NCBI GenBank assembly: GCA_052034525.1
Contig: JBPOIK010000016.1
Coordinates: 1 to 64,000 of the forward strand
DNA length: 64,000 bases
Direction of reading: 5' to 3'
Source: JAFGJQ01 sp052034525
GTDB lineage: Bacteria > Planctomycetota > Phycisphaerae > UBA1845
The translations under genes were made by a program, and so were the position numbers. Positions 8,498 through 18,076 of the stretch are shown here, in pieces (position 1 is the stretch's first letter; each line of letters begins with the position of its first letter). The notes below the pieces were generated by a model. It saw only the letters and a list, made by a program, of their open reading frames with translations. It did not search any database and was not told where the DNA came from.

Positions 8498-8962
8498 ATC
8501 GCCCGGCTTGCGACGGGACGCCTGTGGGTTGCAGGATTCGCGGGGATGGGGTGGCCGCGCAGGGGGCCGGCGGCGCAAGAGACGCCGGCCAGGGCACCGC
8601 CCGTTCAATCCCGGGGAGCAGGTCCAGGCACACCAATCCCGGCACCCGCGACTCGACCCACGGAAAGCTCTTCAGCCGGGGGGAACGATTGGCGTGCGCT
8701 TCAACTCCCCGTATCCATCAGAACCACAGAGGGACCATTGGTCGCACAGATCAATGAGGCCTGGTCTCCCATTCATGATGGGACATCGTGCGTGCAAGGT
8801 GCGCCGCCTTCAAGACAATCCCGCTCGTCGCGGCTTCCAGGCTGCGACCGCCCGTCTTATCACAGCGTGCCGGTGCCCGTACAATCCTCGCCGGATGAGA
8901 GCCACGAACCGTCCGCGGCTGGCGCCGTTCGGACCCGGAACCCACGTGTAAGGAACGGATTG
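8498..8962. other. Intergenic region; open frame but probably untranslated
   Basis: The frame of the next gene stays open back to 8546. That part is Pro/Arg/Ser-rich without protein character, and the true start at 8963 has a ribosome binding site and signal peptide. Nothing else is recognised. Confidence 0.45.
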
Positions 8963-11809
8963 ATGATTCTGCGCAAGTCTGCCGTATGCCGGTGTGTCCT
9001 GGATTGCGTGGTCCCGCTTCTTTCGGTCCTGGTACTGGTGAGGTGCTCCCAGGCCGCTGAATCGGTTGCGACGAGTCCGTCGACGCGGCCGGCCACGGCG
9101 CACGCGGATGTCATGACGTTCTCCGCCGAAGACGCGCTCAAACAGTGGTCGTTCAGCAATGGGCCGGAGTGGCCGGGGGCGGCCGGGTTGCTGGCTTGGT
9201 CGGCGAATGTCGGGCACGCAGGCGCCGGCGCTCTGGAATTGCAATACGACTTTCGGGGCGGCGGGCATTACGTGGCTGCCATTGTGCCGTTGCCGGCGGA
9301 GCCGCCGGTGCAAGCCGTGCGGTTCTGGGTCAAAAAAACCGCGGGCAACCTGATGATTGTCCGAGCAAAGGGCCAGGACAACCAGACGTTTCAGAAGAGC
9401 CTGTTGTTTCATTATCCGGACTGGCAACAGGTGGAAATCCGGCTGGACCGATGGGAGTCTTCGTGGGGCGGCGACGGCACCTTCCGCGGTCCGCCGCGTG
9501 AGTTTCACATTCTGGTGGAAAACGAGGGCGGCAATCGCGCGGGCTCCATCTGGATCGACGACGTGGAATGGATCCACACGCTGGATGCCGAAGACGGCAC
9601 GGCCCGCGCCACGTACGTCGAGTCGGAATTCCAGGAGCCGGACCCGTGGAATTACTCCGGGGCAGAAGGCGGCGCGTTCCAGGCGGGCGTTTGGTCCTAC
9701 GTGCTGACCGAGGCGTCTTCAACCAGCGCTTTGCGCTATGAACAGGGCATCCTGGGCAAACCCGACGCGTTGCGATTGACGGTCGAGAGCGACGGCTCCG
9801 GGCACGAGCTGCTGGCCCGGCTCGGCTCCCACTTCCAGCTCTTCGAGCGATCGCTGGGCACGCTGGACCGAACCGGCATGATGACGCTGGAAGTGCCGGT
9901 GGGCGATCTGACTTCGTGGCGGCATTTCGGCGGGGAGGACGACGGCATCCTGCGTTACCCCCTTCGGCTGTCCGCGCTGATCCTGAGCCGCAAGGGCCAG
10001 GCCGAACACGGCACGATCCGCCCGCGGAAGCTCGAGTTCATCACCGAGTATGAGCGGGCCGGCGAGACCGTCAGCATGGTGCCCGGCGTACAGCGAAATG
10101 CGGACGGCAAGGCGGAGTTTCGCGTCGTTCTGCGGAGCCTGGCCGAAGCGCCGCTGGCCGGCGAGTTCCATACGACCGTTCCGTCCCGCACATCCGCCAC
10201 TCTGGCGACGACATCCACGCCGTTGACCCTGCCGCCGGCGGGTCGCCGCGTGATCCAGCGACTGGTTGTGCCCTGGCAGCCGGGATGCGTGGAGGGCCGC
10301 TTCCAGTTCACGTCTGCCGGCCTGACCACGCCGGAAGCGAGCGTCACCATCGCGGAACCGCCGGACGGCGAGCCTGACCGGTCGCTTGATCCGGCCAGCC
10401 GCATGGGCGCGGGCATGTACCTCTATCGGTTTCGCGGACACCCCGAGGAGAAGCAATGGATGGCCCGCCTGTGCGACCTGGCGGCTCGGGCCGGCGTGAA
10501 ATGGACGCGAGAGGAGTTCCACTGGAGCTGGATCGAGCCGGTGCGGGGCGAGCATCGCTTCGAGTTTTTCGACCAGTTGGTCGATACGGCCGCGGAACAC
10601 GGCATCAGCGTTTATGCCCTGTGCTGCTATTACACCGGGTGGACGGGCCCGCCCATGACGGACGAATTCATCGAGCCGTACTGCGAGTACCTTCAGTCGC
10701 TCGTGAAACGATACGGCCATCGCATCAAACACTGGGAGATCTGGAACGAGCCGAACATTTTTTTCTGGCCGGGGCCGAAGGATCTGTACCCGCGGCTGTT
10801 GACACGGGCGTACGAGGCGATCAAAGAAGTGGACCCGGAGGCGCAGGTTCTGGGCTGTTCGACGGCGGGCATCGACACCGGGTTCATCCAGATGGTGCTG
10901 GACCACGGCAGCCCGTTCGACGCCCTGACCATCCATCCGTACCGGGGCCATCTGGATCCGAAGACGTTCATGCGGGAACTGCAAGACGCGCAGAAGCTGG
11001 TGGGCGGGCGCGATGTGTGGATCACGGAAATGGGCTGGCCGTCGCATATCGGCGGACTGAGCGAGCGGGACCAGGCGAACCATGTGTCGCGCACGTATGT
11101 GTCCGCCCTGGCCTCCGGCGCGGCGCGCAGCGTGGCGTGGTACGACTTTCGCGAGGACGGCTTGGATCCATACTACAACGAGCATCATTTCGGGCTGGTG
11201 CGCAACGATCTGACGCCCAAAATCGGCTATCGGGCGCTGGCGACGGTGGGCCGGCTGATCGGCTCGGCCACGTTCGAGCGGGAGCTCTCTCTGGGCGATG
11301 GCATGCTGGCGTTCCTCTTTCGGCGAGGCGATCGGCGGATCGTGGCGTTGTGGTCGACATCACAGACGCAACTGGTCCGACTGAACATCGCCGGCGAGGG
11401 CGTTGAGGCGTTCGACATGATCGGCCTGCCGGCACGATGCGCGGCGAAGGGCGCGGAGCGCGTTGTGCTTCTGGAGCGGAACGAGCCGGTGTTTTTCGTC
11501 GGCCCGGATGCAATGGACATCTCTCGCGGAGCGCCGCCGGTGCGGGTAACGCTGTCGCGTGCCTGCGCCCATCCCGGCGAATCCGTCGAAGTCCGTCTGG
11601 AAACCGGCCCGGACGCGGAGATCACGGCCGCGCTGCCGCCCTTGGGCTGGGGCGCCACCGCGAAGTTCGTGGACCGCGTCGCCGCAATTGACGTTCCCGC
11701 GCACGCCACGCCCGGCGAATATGAGCTGGTGATCGCGCTGCGCGCGGATGGCGAGGCCTTTCGGCTTCCCATCCGGGTGACGGTGGTGCCGGCGCTGCTG
11801 CGTCGCTGA
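8963..11809 (+). CDS. Exported clan GH-A glycoside hydrolase with N-terminal carbohydrate-binding-like domains
   Basis: 948 residues from the ATG at 8963 (AAGGA 8 nt upstream), which gives a signal peptide (MILRKSAVCRC..., hydrophobic run to about residue 30). Residues 50-200 resemble a galactose-binding/CBM-like domain (W-V-K-K-T-A-G-N, G-S-I-W-I-D-D-V-E). The catalytic (beta/alpha)8 domain begins near residue 480; E596 in W-N-E-P-N is the likely acid/base and E689 in I-T-E-M-G-W the likely nucleophile, as in GH39/GH5-like members of clan GH-A. A beta-sandwich tail follows. The exact family and substrate cannot be set by eye. Confidence 0.75.
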   Translation: MILRKSAVCRCVLDCVVPLLSVLVLVRCSQAAESVATSPSTRPATAHADVMTFSAEDALKQWSFSNGPEWPGAAGLLAWSANVGHAGAGALELQYDFRGGGHYVAAIVPLPAEPPVQAVRFWVKKTAGNLMIVRAKGQDNQTFQKSLLFHYPDWQQVEIRLDRWESSWGGDGTFRGPPREFHILVENEGGNRAGSIWIDDVEWIHTLDAEDGTARATYVESEFQEPDPWNYSGAEGGAFQAGVWSYVLTEASSTSALRYEQGILGKPDALRLTVESDGSGHELLARLGSHFQLFERSLGTLDRTGMMTLEVPVGDLTSWRHFGGEDDGILRYPLRLSALILSRKGQAEHGTIRPRKLEFITEYERAGETVSMVPGVQRNADGKAEFRVVLRSLAEAPLAGEFHTTVPSRTSATLATTSTPLTLPPAGRRVIQRLVVPWQPGCVEGRFQFTSAGLTTPEASVTIAEPPDGEPDRSLDPASRMGAGMYLYRFRGHPEEKQWMARLCDLAARAGVKWTREEFHWSWIEPVRGEHRFEFFDQLVDTAAEHGISVYALCCYYTGWTGPPMTDEFIEPYCEYLQSLVKRYGHRIKHWEIWNEPNIFFWPGPKDLYPRLLTRAYEAIKEVDPEAQVLGCSTAGIDTGFIQMVLDHGSPFDALTIHPYRGHLDPKTFMRELQDAQKLVGGRDVWITEMGWPSHIGGLSERDQANHVSRTYVSALASGAARSVAWYDFREDGLDPYYNEHHFGLVRNDLTPKIGYRALATVGRLIGSATFERELSLGDGMLAFLFRRGDRRIVALWSTSQTQLVRLNIAGEGVEAFDMIGLPARCAAKGAERVVLLERNEPVFFVGPDAMDISRGAPPVRVTLSRACAHPGESVEVRLETGPDAEITAALPPLGWGATAKFVDRVAAIDVPAHATPGEYELVIALRADGEAFRLPIRVTVVPALLRR

Positions 11810-12092
11810 AGGGACCGGCTCGTGACTGCAATCCGCCGAAGGTGTCTGACCCGGGGAACCGCCGCCGTGGCGCATCCAATTGGAGCGCCGTCATGCTTGT
11901 CACTGGCGCGGTGGTCGGCGCTATCTGTCTCGTTCTCGCGAACACGCCCGTGTTGGAACTGGACCTCATGACGGCGGCCGCGGGGTGCGTGTCTGGCGGG
12001 CCATCCGGCGATCGGATTGTCCGGTGCGCACCGGCAGGTAGGATAGGCGGCGGGCGGTCCCGATCGGACCGTCGAATCCGGAGAGATGCGAA

Positions 12093-13268
12093 ATGAACAA
12101 GACAAACGGGATCGGCGAGAACGCGGGTCTTTGCAGGCGGGATTTTCTGGCGGGCGTCGGCGCTCTGAGTGCGACGGCTGCGCTCGGACCCTGGTCGGTC
12201 CGGCGGGCGCGGGCAGACAAGCCGGCGCCGGGCGGGCCGCGGGAGTTCACGTTCGTCCATATGACGGACATGCACGTGACCCCGAAACGACGCGGCGATA
12301 AGGGCTACGCGGCGTGCGTGGAATCGGTGCGGGCGTTGAACCCCCGGCCGGCTTTCGTGCTGATGGGCGGCGACCTGGGGTTCGACGGCAACTACTCGTC
12401 CAAGGCGGATTTCGAGGAGTACATCCGGCTCTACAAGGAGGTCAGCGACGGCCTGGGGATTCCCTACTACAACTGCATGGGAAATCACGACGTGCTGGGC
12501 TGGTCCGCGCGACGCAAGGTGCCGGTGGACGATCCGGACATCGGCAAGAAGATGATCATGGACCGACTGGAGTGGGAAAAGAGCTACTACAGCTTCGATT
12601 TCGGCGGATGGCATTTCGTGATGCTGGACTCCATCTACCCGGTCGAGGCGGCGCACGGGCCGGCGTATGAGCCGCGGATCGGGTCGGAACAGCTTGACTG
12701 GCTGGCGTACGACCTGGGCGCCGCGGGCGACCGGCCGAAAGTGGTCGTCACGCACATCGCCGCCTTCTGCAACATGGGACAGCTTAACGGCGACCCGGAA
12801 CGCAAGGCCATGGACGGGCACATGGTGCTCTGGGACACCCGGGAACTCCGCACCATCCTCGAGCGGCACAAGGTCAAAGCTCTGCTCCAGGGGCACAGTC
12901 ACCGTATCGAGCAGTATTGCATGAACGACGTCTGGTATCTGACGAGCGCCGCGGCCAGCGGTGCGTGGTGGGCCGGAAGCTGGGTCGGGTCGCCGCCGGG
13001 CTACACGGTGTTCCGGGCCACGGGCGACACGCTCACCTGGGAGCATCGCTCGTTCGCCTGGGAACCGCAACTGGAGCCGGACGACAAGCTCGAACGCGCC
13101 AACATCGCCGCCCAGGAGGCACGCGAAGCGGAACAGCGCCGGCTGCTGGCGCGCGAGCGGGCGGGACGCCGGTCGCCCGCTTCACAGCCGGTGGCGTTTC
13201 GATGCCGAACGTCCCGCGACGCTGACGGAGCACGTTCGGAGCGGTCGCCTCAGCCGCGACCGGATTGA
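12093..13268 (+). CDS. Tat-exported calcineurin-like metallophosphoesterase
   Basis: 391 residues. A twin-arginine signal is visible (L-C-R-R-D-F-L-A-G followed by a hydrophobic run to about residue 42). Dinuclear metal motifs are complete: D-M-H-V, G-G-D-L, GNHDVLG, V-V-T-H and QGHSH. The protein-like sequence ends near residue 360; the last about 35 residues (R-R-S-P-A-S-Q-P...) read through a relic of a different gene in another frame, so the natural stop may have been lost. It probably acts on phosphoesters outside the cytoplasm; the substrate is unknown. Confidence 0.8.
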   Translation: MNKTNGIGENAGLCRRDFLAGVGALSATAALGPWSVRRARADKPAPGGPREFTFVHMTDMHVTPKRRGDKGYAACVESVRALNPRPAFVLMGGDLGFDGNYSSKADFEEYIRLYKEVSDGLGIPYYNCMGNHDVLGWSARRKVPVDDPDIGKKMIMDRLEWEKSYYSFDFGGWHFVMLDSIYPVEAAHGPAYEPRIGSEQLDWLAYDLGAAGDRPKVVVTHIAAFCNMGQLNGDPERKAMDGHMVLWDTRELRTILERHKVKALLQGHSHRIEQYCMNDVWYLTSAAASGAWWAGSWVGSPPGYTVFRATGDTLTWEHRSFAWEPQLEPDDKLERANIAAQEAREAEQRRLLARERAGRRSPASQPVAFRCRTSRDADGARSERSPQPRPD

Positions 13269-13320
13269 GCAATCCTGCACACGCATCCTGGCGCTGAAGC
13301 GCAGACTCGGGATCGCATAG
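13196..13320 (+). pseudogene. Relic of a GH3 beta-N-acetylhexosaminidase (C-terminal end only)
   Basis: In the frame starting at 13201 the sequence reads D-A-E-R-P-A-T-L-T-E-H-V-R-S-G-R-L-S-R-D-R-I-E-Q-S then R-I-L-A-L-K-R-R-L-G and stops at 13318-13320. This is the typical end of NagZ-type GH3 enzymes (V.sGris..rid.Sv.RIl.lK..lGl). No upstream GH3 sequence is present, and the frame overlaps the tail of the metallophosphoesterase gene. I infer a deletion that removed the rest of a GH3 gene. Confidence 0.55.
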
Positions 13321-13332
13321 CCGGCACCCGGG

Positions 13333-14403
13333 TCACCTGGCGTTGAAGTCCGCCACCGTCTCGACCATGGCCAGGTAGTGCGCCGCCGGGATGTAGTTGG
13401 GAATCGAGTTTCCCGACCCGCACGCGTACGCGCCGCCCGGAGCGGCGTGCTCCAGAATCCGGCGGGTACGGGCGCGAACGGCGTCTTCCGGGCCCTGGGC
13501 CAGCACATTCATGTCGATGCCGCCCAGCGTGGCCACCGAGCCGCCGAACCGGTCGACAAACTGCTCCACCGGCAGAATCGTATCCTCGAAGCTGTGCTTG
13601 GCGTCGATGCCGATGTCGTGGATGAGGTCCGGCAGCACCGCCTCGAGGTTTCCGCAACTGTGCAGCAGAAACGGCTTGCCGTGACGATGAGCAAGCTCCA
13701 CGAACCGTCGGTACCACGGGAACACGTTTTCCCGCAACCAATCCGGGTTCACCAGCGTTCCGTTGCGGCTGCCCAGGTCGTCGCCCAGCCAGAGAGCGCA
13801 GACGGATTCCATCTGGCCGTAGATTTCGAACACGCCCTGCAGCGTGCGCCCCACACCGTCCAGAACGCCGGCCACCAGGTCCGGTTCGTCGTAGACGGCG
13901 AACAGGAAATGCTCCAGGCCGAGAATGTCCGTCGTGAACTCCAGCACGCCGCCGCAGAAACCCACCAGGGCCATTCCGTCCGGAAGGACGGCCGTTGCCG
14001 CTTCCAGCGGGCCGAAATCCACGTCGGACGGAGCCGGCCAGCGAAACCGCTCCAGATCAGCCGCGGTCTGCACCACGCCCTGGTGCGGGTTCTGCCAGCG
14101 ACGTCCGTTCTCTGTGGCAGCCGCCTGAAGCCGGGGCACGTCGAACGGAATGGGCGCCGAAACCTTCACCACGTCGTAGCCCATTCGGTGGTGCAGTCGG
14201 ACCATCGATTGAACGACGGCCTCCACGTCCGGCCGATCGCCGCCCGGGGGCGGCACCGGCTCATCCAGAAGCACGGCGGCGACGGTGCGATCCACCGCCA
14301 GCTCGATCATCGGAATCCGTCCGCGATTACGACGGCCGACTACATCCATGAACGCACGAACGTCCGGTCGGGGAGGCGGCAGGCTGTCGACGCGGGGATG
14401 CAC
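13333..14403 (-). CDS. Uroporphyrinogen decarboxylase (URO-D/MtaA) family methyltransferase-like protein
   Basis: 356 residues from the GTG at 14403, chosen because AAGGAG (14416-14411) lies 7 nt before it; the frame runs further upstream without protein character. Family stretches are visible: G-Y-D-V-V-K-V, V-G-F-C-G-G-V-L-E-F, L-H-S-C-G-N-L and L-G-G-I-D-M-N-V-L. Proteins of this group with an H-x-C-G site are mostly corrinoid/cofactor methyltransferases, not haem enzymes. It is the last gene of a minus-strand run after lutABC and a small membrane protein, and may rely on corrinoid from the btu importer. Confidence 0.8.
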   Translation of the reverse strand: MHPRVDSLPPPRPDVRAFMDVVGRRNRGRIPMIELAVDRTVAAVLLDEPVPPPGGDRPDVEAVVQSMVRLHHRMGYDVVKVSAPIPFDVPRLQAAATENGRRWQNPHQGVVQTAADLERFRWPAPSDVDFGPLEAATAVLPDGMALVGFCGGVLEFTTDILGLEHFLFAVYDEPDLVAGVLDGVGRTLQGVFEIYGQMESVCALWLGDDLGSRNGTLVNPDWLRENVFPWYRRFVELAHRHGKPFLLHSCGNLEAVLPDLIHDIGIDAKHSFEDTILPVEQFVDRFGGSVATLGGIDMNVLAQGPEDAVRARTRRILEHAAPGGAYACGSGNSIPNYIPAAHYLAMVETVADFNAR

Positions 14404-14482
14404 TGGGCGGCTCCTTCGCACTCCGGTGGGGCGGGGTCTCCGATTCAGGCGGACATCACGCGGGCCGTCCGCGGCGCACCGG

Positions 14483-14908
14483 TCAGCGCTGGATGATCCA
14501 TTTGCCTCGGTCCGGGCCGCTGTGGACCTGTATAGCGCGATATCCCGTCTTCTGCCGGCATTTCGGGCATTGCACGGGGAAATCCTTGAACTTGAATTTC
14601 CGCTCAATCACAAAATGGTGTCCGCAGGCCGGGTCCGAGCAGAGCACGTGAAACTGGGCCGTACGCGCCGGTTCCCCACCGACCATCTGTGGAGGAAGAA
14701 GCGAGGACGTGCCCCACCGCAGAACCAGCAGGGCGACGATCAGCCCCAGGCCGTACGCCGAATAACGCACGGCCGGCGCCTGCCAGATCAGCATGGGGTT
14801 CTGGCGGATGATCTCCCACCACTCCTCCAGGCGCGGCCGGATGGTAGGCGCCCATTCCCGCAGGGCGGCAATCCACCGGGCAATCCGGCTTTCCTTTTCG
14901 ACAGGCAT
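14483..14908 (-). CDS. Small membrane protein with C-terminal zinc ribbon
   Basis: 141 residues from the ATG at 14908 (AGAGGTG before it). Residues about 45-65 form one membrane segment (Y-S-A-Y-G-L-G-L-I-V-A-L-L-V-L). The C-terminus has four cysteines as C-S-D-P-A-C-G-H-H-F and V-Q-C-P-K-C-R, a zinc-ribbon pattern. It lies between lutC and the UroD-family gene on the same strand. I recognise no family; anchoring a metal-binding head to the membrane is the only inference. Confidence 0.65.
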   Translation of the reverse strand: MPVEKESRIARWIAALREWAPTIRPRLEEWWEIIRQNPMLIWQAPAVRYSAYGLGLIVALLVLRWGTSSLLPPQMVGGEPARTAQFHVLCSDPACGHHFVIERKFKFKDFPVQCPKCRQKTGYRAIQVHSGPDRGKWIIQR

Positions 14909-14980
14909 GGTCCACACCTCTGCCGCCGCACTGACTCCGGGGTTCGGTCGCCCGACCCGGCCCGGCGTCCGCAACCTATC

Positions 14981-15646
14981 TTATGTCGCATCCGGATCGC
15001 TGTGAACAGGAACGGTCGCGGGCTGGTCTCCCGATTGGCCAGACTGCTCCAGAACCACGGCATGGACGTGGCCGGGCCCGTGTACGCCGGTGATCAGAAT
15101 GCCTTCAATGTCCGCCGTTTTGCTGGGTCCGCTGATGAAGGTCAGGGCGGCCGGCAGGTCTGGGGCCGGCGCGGCCAGCACGTCCAGCAGGTCGGGCACA
15201 ATCTGGTCCGCCCGGACGATGGCCACGTGTACCGGTGGAATGAGGCTCAAGCCCCGCCATTGTTGTGTGCCGCTGGTGCAGACCAGGCTGCCCGTCTCGG
15301 CCACCGCCGCCTTGACGCCGGTGATCCCCACGTCCGCCGAGAACAGGGCTTCGTCTCCGTCGAGGGGGTCCAGCAGGCGGGTATGGGCACCCAGCGCCGC
15401 GACAATCGCCGCGTGACAGAATAGCGAAGGTTCGATGATGACTTTCGCGCATCCGTCCGGTGGCCGGCAGGTCGCAACCAGGCCGGCAACGCGCGCCGGC
15501 AGGGCCGCTTCATCGCAGCATGACACCTGCACGCCCAACCTCGCGGCCCGCTCCGCGAAAACGCGGACAAGGTCCGCCCGCGGTCCCATCCGGCGGGTGC
15601 TGGACAGGTCCCACGTGGGTTCGGGAATTGGAGCGGCGCGAGCCAT
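14981..15646 (-). CDS. lutC: Lactate utilization protein C (LUD domain)
   Basis: 221 residues from the ATG at 15646, with AGGAG 8 nt upstream. LUD-domain stretches include V-G-I-T-G-V-K-A-A-V-A-E-T-G-S-L-V, L-I-P-P-V-H-V-A-I-V and F-I-S-G-P-S-K-T-A-D-I-E. LutC works with LutA and LutB in oxidation of L-lactate to pyruvate. It follows lutB after 16 nt, so it belongs to the same transcript. Confidence 0.88.
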   Translation of the reverse strand: MARAAPIPEPTWDLSSTRRMGPRADLVRVFAERAARLGVQVSCCDEAALPARVAGLVATCRPPDGCAKVIIEPSLFCHAAIVAALGAHTRLLDPLDGDEALFSADVGITGVKAAVAETGSLVCTSGTQQWRGLSLIPPVHVAIVRADQIVPDLLDVLAAPAPDLPAALTFISGPSKTADIEGILITGVHGPGHVHAVVLEQSGQSGDQPATVPVHSDPDAT

Positions 15647-15662
15647 ATCGGTGTCTCCTGTC

Positions 15663-17111
15663 TCATCCGCCACGTGGACGTTCGCCGGTTTGTCGGGTCG
15701 GACTTGCGTTCGCTTCTTCCCGCTTCCACAGCTCGCGGAAAGAGTGCGGGGCCGGGCGCGGGACATCCCGGTCCCGGGTCAGGCGCGCGCCGGGGCCGGG
15801 CAGATGCCGCAGCCACCGTCCGTCCGCCCAGGGCCGCGTGACGATGCGCAGCAGGCGTTGGCCCGCGCGATACATCCACAACGATGCGAGCATCCGGCTG
15901 ATGAGCCGGAAGCCCGCCCGCCGATACCACGGCACAACCGATCGCCGCACCTGGTCACGACGCAGGCGGACCAGCACGTCCGGAATGTCGATCATCACCG
16001 GGCAGACGTCCCGGCACAGGCCGCAGAGGCTGGAGGCCTGGGGCAGGTCGGCGTAGCGGTCGAAGTTGTTCAGCAGGGGGGCGAGCAGGCTGCCGATCGG
16101 TCCGGGGTACACGTTGTCGTAGGCGTGTCCGCCGATTTGTCGAAACACCGGGCAGGCGTTCAGGCAGGCGCCGCAGCGGATGCAACGGAGAACCTCGCGG
16201 TATTCGCCGGCATGGATGGCCCGCCGGCCGGCATCCAGCAACACCACGTGCAACTGCTCGGGGCCGTCCGGATCGCAGGATCTCCGTGGGCCGGTGATCA
16301 ACGACGTGTAAACCGTGATGGGCTGGCCGGTGCTGGAACGGGTCAGGGTTTTGAGGAACACGGCCAGGTCTGCCAGTCGAGGCACCAGCTTTTCGATGCC
16401 GACCAGGGCCACGTGGACGCGGGGCCGGGTGGTGGTCAATCGGCCGTTGCCCTCGTTGGTGCAGATGCACAGCGAACCGGTTTCCGCCACGGCGAAATTC
16501 GCTCCGCTGACGCCCAGGTCGCATCGCCGGAACACGTCGCGCAGGTATCGCCGGGCGTGCATCGTGAGCGCACGCGGGTCTTCGGTGTATTCCACGCCCA
16601 GCTCCCGGGCGAAGGCCCGGGCGACCACGCGGCGGTTCTTGTGAATGATGGGCGTGACGATGTGGCTGGGTCGGTCATGATCCAGTTGCACGACAAACTC
16701 GCCCAGGTCCGTCTCCAGGACTCGCACTCCCGCCGCTTCCAGCGCGCGGGTCAGTCCGGTTTCCTCGGTTGCCATCGATTTGACTTTGGCGCACAGTCGC
16801 AACCCGTTCCGGCGGGCGATGTTCACGATGATCTGGTTGGCCTCGGCCGCCGTGGCGGCCGGATGCACAACGCCTCCGCGGGCCCGCACGTTCTCGGTGA
16901 ACCGCTCAAGGTAGGCATCGAGATGATCCAGCGTGTGCTGTTTGATGCGGGCCGCCATGCGGCGCAGACGATCGAAGTCGTCCACCTCCGCCTTGGCCGC
17001 CGCGCTGGCCTGGATCTTCAGCTCGGCGGCGCTGCCCACCGCCGCCCGCAGCGCTTCGTCGGCCAGGGCTTTGTCTACGTTCGCCGCGAACCAGCGCCGC
17101 AGGTAGCTCAC
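15663..17111 (-). CDS. lutB: Lactate utilization iron-sulfur protein B
   Basis: 482 residues. The N-terminal two thirds are a LUD domain (V-S-G-A-N-F-A-V-A-E-T-G-S-L). Two ferredoxin-type clusters follow: C-I-R-C-G-A-C-L-N-A-C-P and C-G-L-C-R-D-V-C-P, typical of LutB/YkgF. The ATG overlaps the lutA stop (ATGA). It probably transfers electrons from lactate within the LutABC complex. Confidence 0.9.
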   Translation of the reverse strand: MSYLRRWFAANVDKALADEALRAAVGSAAELKIQASAAAKAEVDDFDRLRRMAARIKQHTLDHLDAYLERFTENVRARGGVVHPAATAAEANQIIVNIARRNGLRLCAKVKSMATEETGLTRALEAAGVRVLETDLGEFVVQLDHDRPSHIVTPIIHKNRRVVARAFARELGVEYTEDPRALTMHARRYLRDVFRRCDLGVSGANFAVAETGSLCICTNEGNGRLTTTRPRVHVALVGIEKLVPRLADLAVFLKTLTRSSTGQPITVYTSLITGPRRSCDPDGPEQLHVVLLDAGRRAIHAGEYREVLRCIRCGACLNACPVFRQIGGHAYDNVYPGPIGSLLAPLLNNFDRYADLPQASSLCGLCRDVCPVMIDIPDVLVRLRRDQVRRSVVPWYRRAGFRLISRMLASLWMYRAGQRLLRIVTRPWADGRWLRHLPGPGARLTRDRDVPRPAPHSFRELWKREEANASPTRQTGERPRGG

Positions 17112-17854
17112 GGCGGGGCCTCCATGAGGCCCAGGGCCTCGGCCAGCACTTCGGCCAGATGCGCGAAGCGCAACGGCCGGCCCATCCGCCGGGCGACGCC
17201 CTCCAGCGTGAACGTGCAGCCCGCCTCATTGCAGACCACCGTGTGAGCGCCCGTCGCCGCGAGACGATCGACCTTCTCGCGGGTGATGGCCTGGCTGATG
17301 TTCGGATACAGCGCGTAGAACGCCCCGCCGAACCCGCAGCATTGCTCCATCTGCTCGACCGGGCGGTACTCGACGCCGCCGAGCCCGCTGACCAGCCGGG
17401 CCGATCGCTCGGCCGGCTCGATGTCGCGCATATGGCAACTGTAGTGGAAGGTCAGCGGGCGCCCCGGAGGCACGGACAGGGCCGACACGTCGACTTTCAG
17501 CACGTCCCGCAGGAACCCGCCGAACTCATGCGTTCGGCCCGCCAGATCTCGGGCCCGGACCGCGTAGCGGGCGTCGTCCGCGAGCAACTCGGGGATGTGA
17601 CGAATGACCATCGCGGCGCAGGAGCCCGAGGGTGTTACCACATATGGATAGCCCTCAAAGACGTCGACCATGCGACGGCCCAGGAGCGCCGCCTCGGCGA
17701 AGAAGCCGTTGTTGTACGCGGGCTGGCCACAGCAAGTCTGCTCCGATGGAAAATGAACCGTGCAGCCGAAGTGTCGCAGCACCCGCACCACGGCGACTCC
17801 CACGCGCGGAGCGAACGTGTCGGTCAAACACGTGATGAACAGCGCCACGTTCAT
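17108..17854 (-). CDS. lutA: Lactate utilization protein A (CCG-domain Fe-S oxidoreductase subunit)
   Basis: 248 residues from the ATG at 17854 (MNVALFITCLTD, the usual LutA start). Two cysteine-rich CCG motifs are present: E-Q-T-C-C-G-Q-P and M-E-Q-C-C-G-F-G-G, plus F-H-Y-S-C-H. The next in-frame ATG upstream (17884) adds ten doubtful residues. A -10-like TACAAT lies at 17941-17936 on this strand, about 75 nt upstream, without a strong -35. First gene of lutABC, divergent from the TldD-like gene. Confidence 0.9.
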   Translation of the reverse strand: MNVALFITCLTDTFAPRVGVAVVRVLRHFGCTVHFPSEQTCCGQPAYNNGFFAEAALLGRRMVDVFEGYPYVVTPSGSCAAMVIRHIPELLADDARYAVRARDLAGRTHEFGGFLRDVLKVDVSALSVPPGRPLTFHYSCHMRDIEPAERSARLVSGLGGVEYRPVEQMEQCCGFGGAFYALYPNISQAITREKVDRLAATGAHTVVCNEAGCTFTLEGVARRMGRPLRFAHLAEVLAEALGLMEAPP

Positions 17855-17994
17855 TTCGTACAATTTCCGACAACAGGCGAACATCCGCGCGCGTTCCATC
17901 GCGCCTCGGGTTGCACGCGCCGACCAGTGGATCGGATTGTAGCCGCCGAATCCGACCCCGCCAGTCGGCGGTCGCGTTGGATGGGCGGGGAAGG

Positions 17995-18024
17995 TTGACC
18001 TCCGTCGCGGGACAGGGGTATGCT
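17995..18024 (+). promoter_or_regulatory. Sigma70-type promoter for the TldD-like gene
   Basis: TTGACC (17995-18000) and TATGCT (18019-18024) are 18 bp apart, pointing at the gene that starts at 18077. Transcription would begin near 18031, giving an untranslated leader of about 46 nt. Confidence 0.5.
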
Positions 18025-18076
18025 CTCGCGTTCCGGGCTGTCGAGGTCCGGCATTCCCAGTAGCGAGGAACCGATC

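Noticed and set aside
8546..8962. N-terminal extension of the GH-A hydrolase (139 extra codons)
   Set aside because: The extension has no protein character; the ATG at 8963 has AAGGA and starts a signal peptide.
15435..17246. 603-codon plus-strand frame
   Set aside because: It mirrors lutB/lutC codon structure on the other strand, where conserved motifs are clear.
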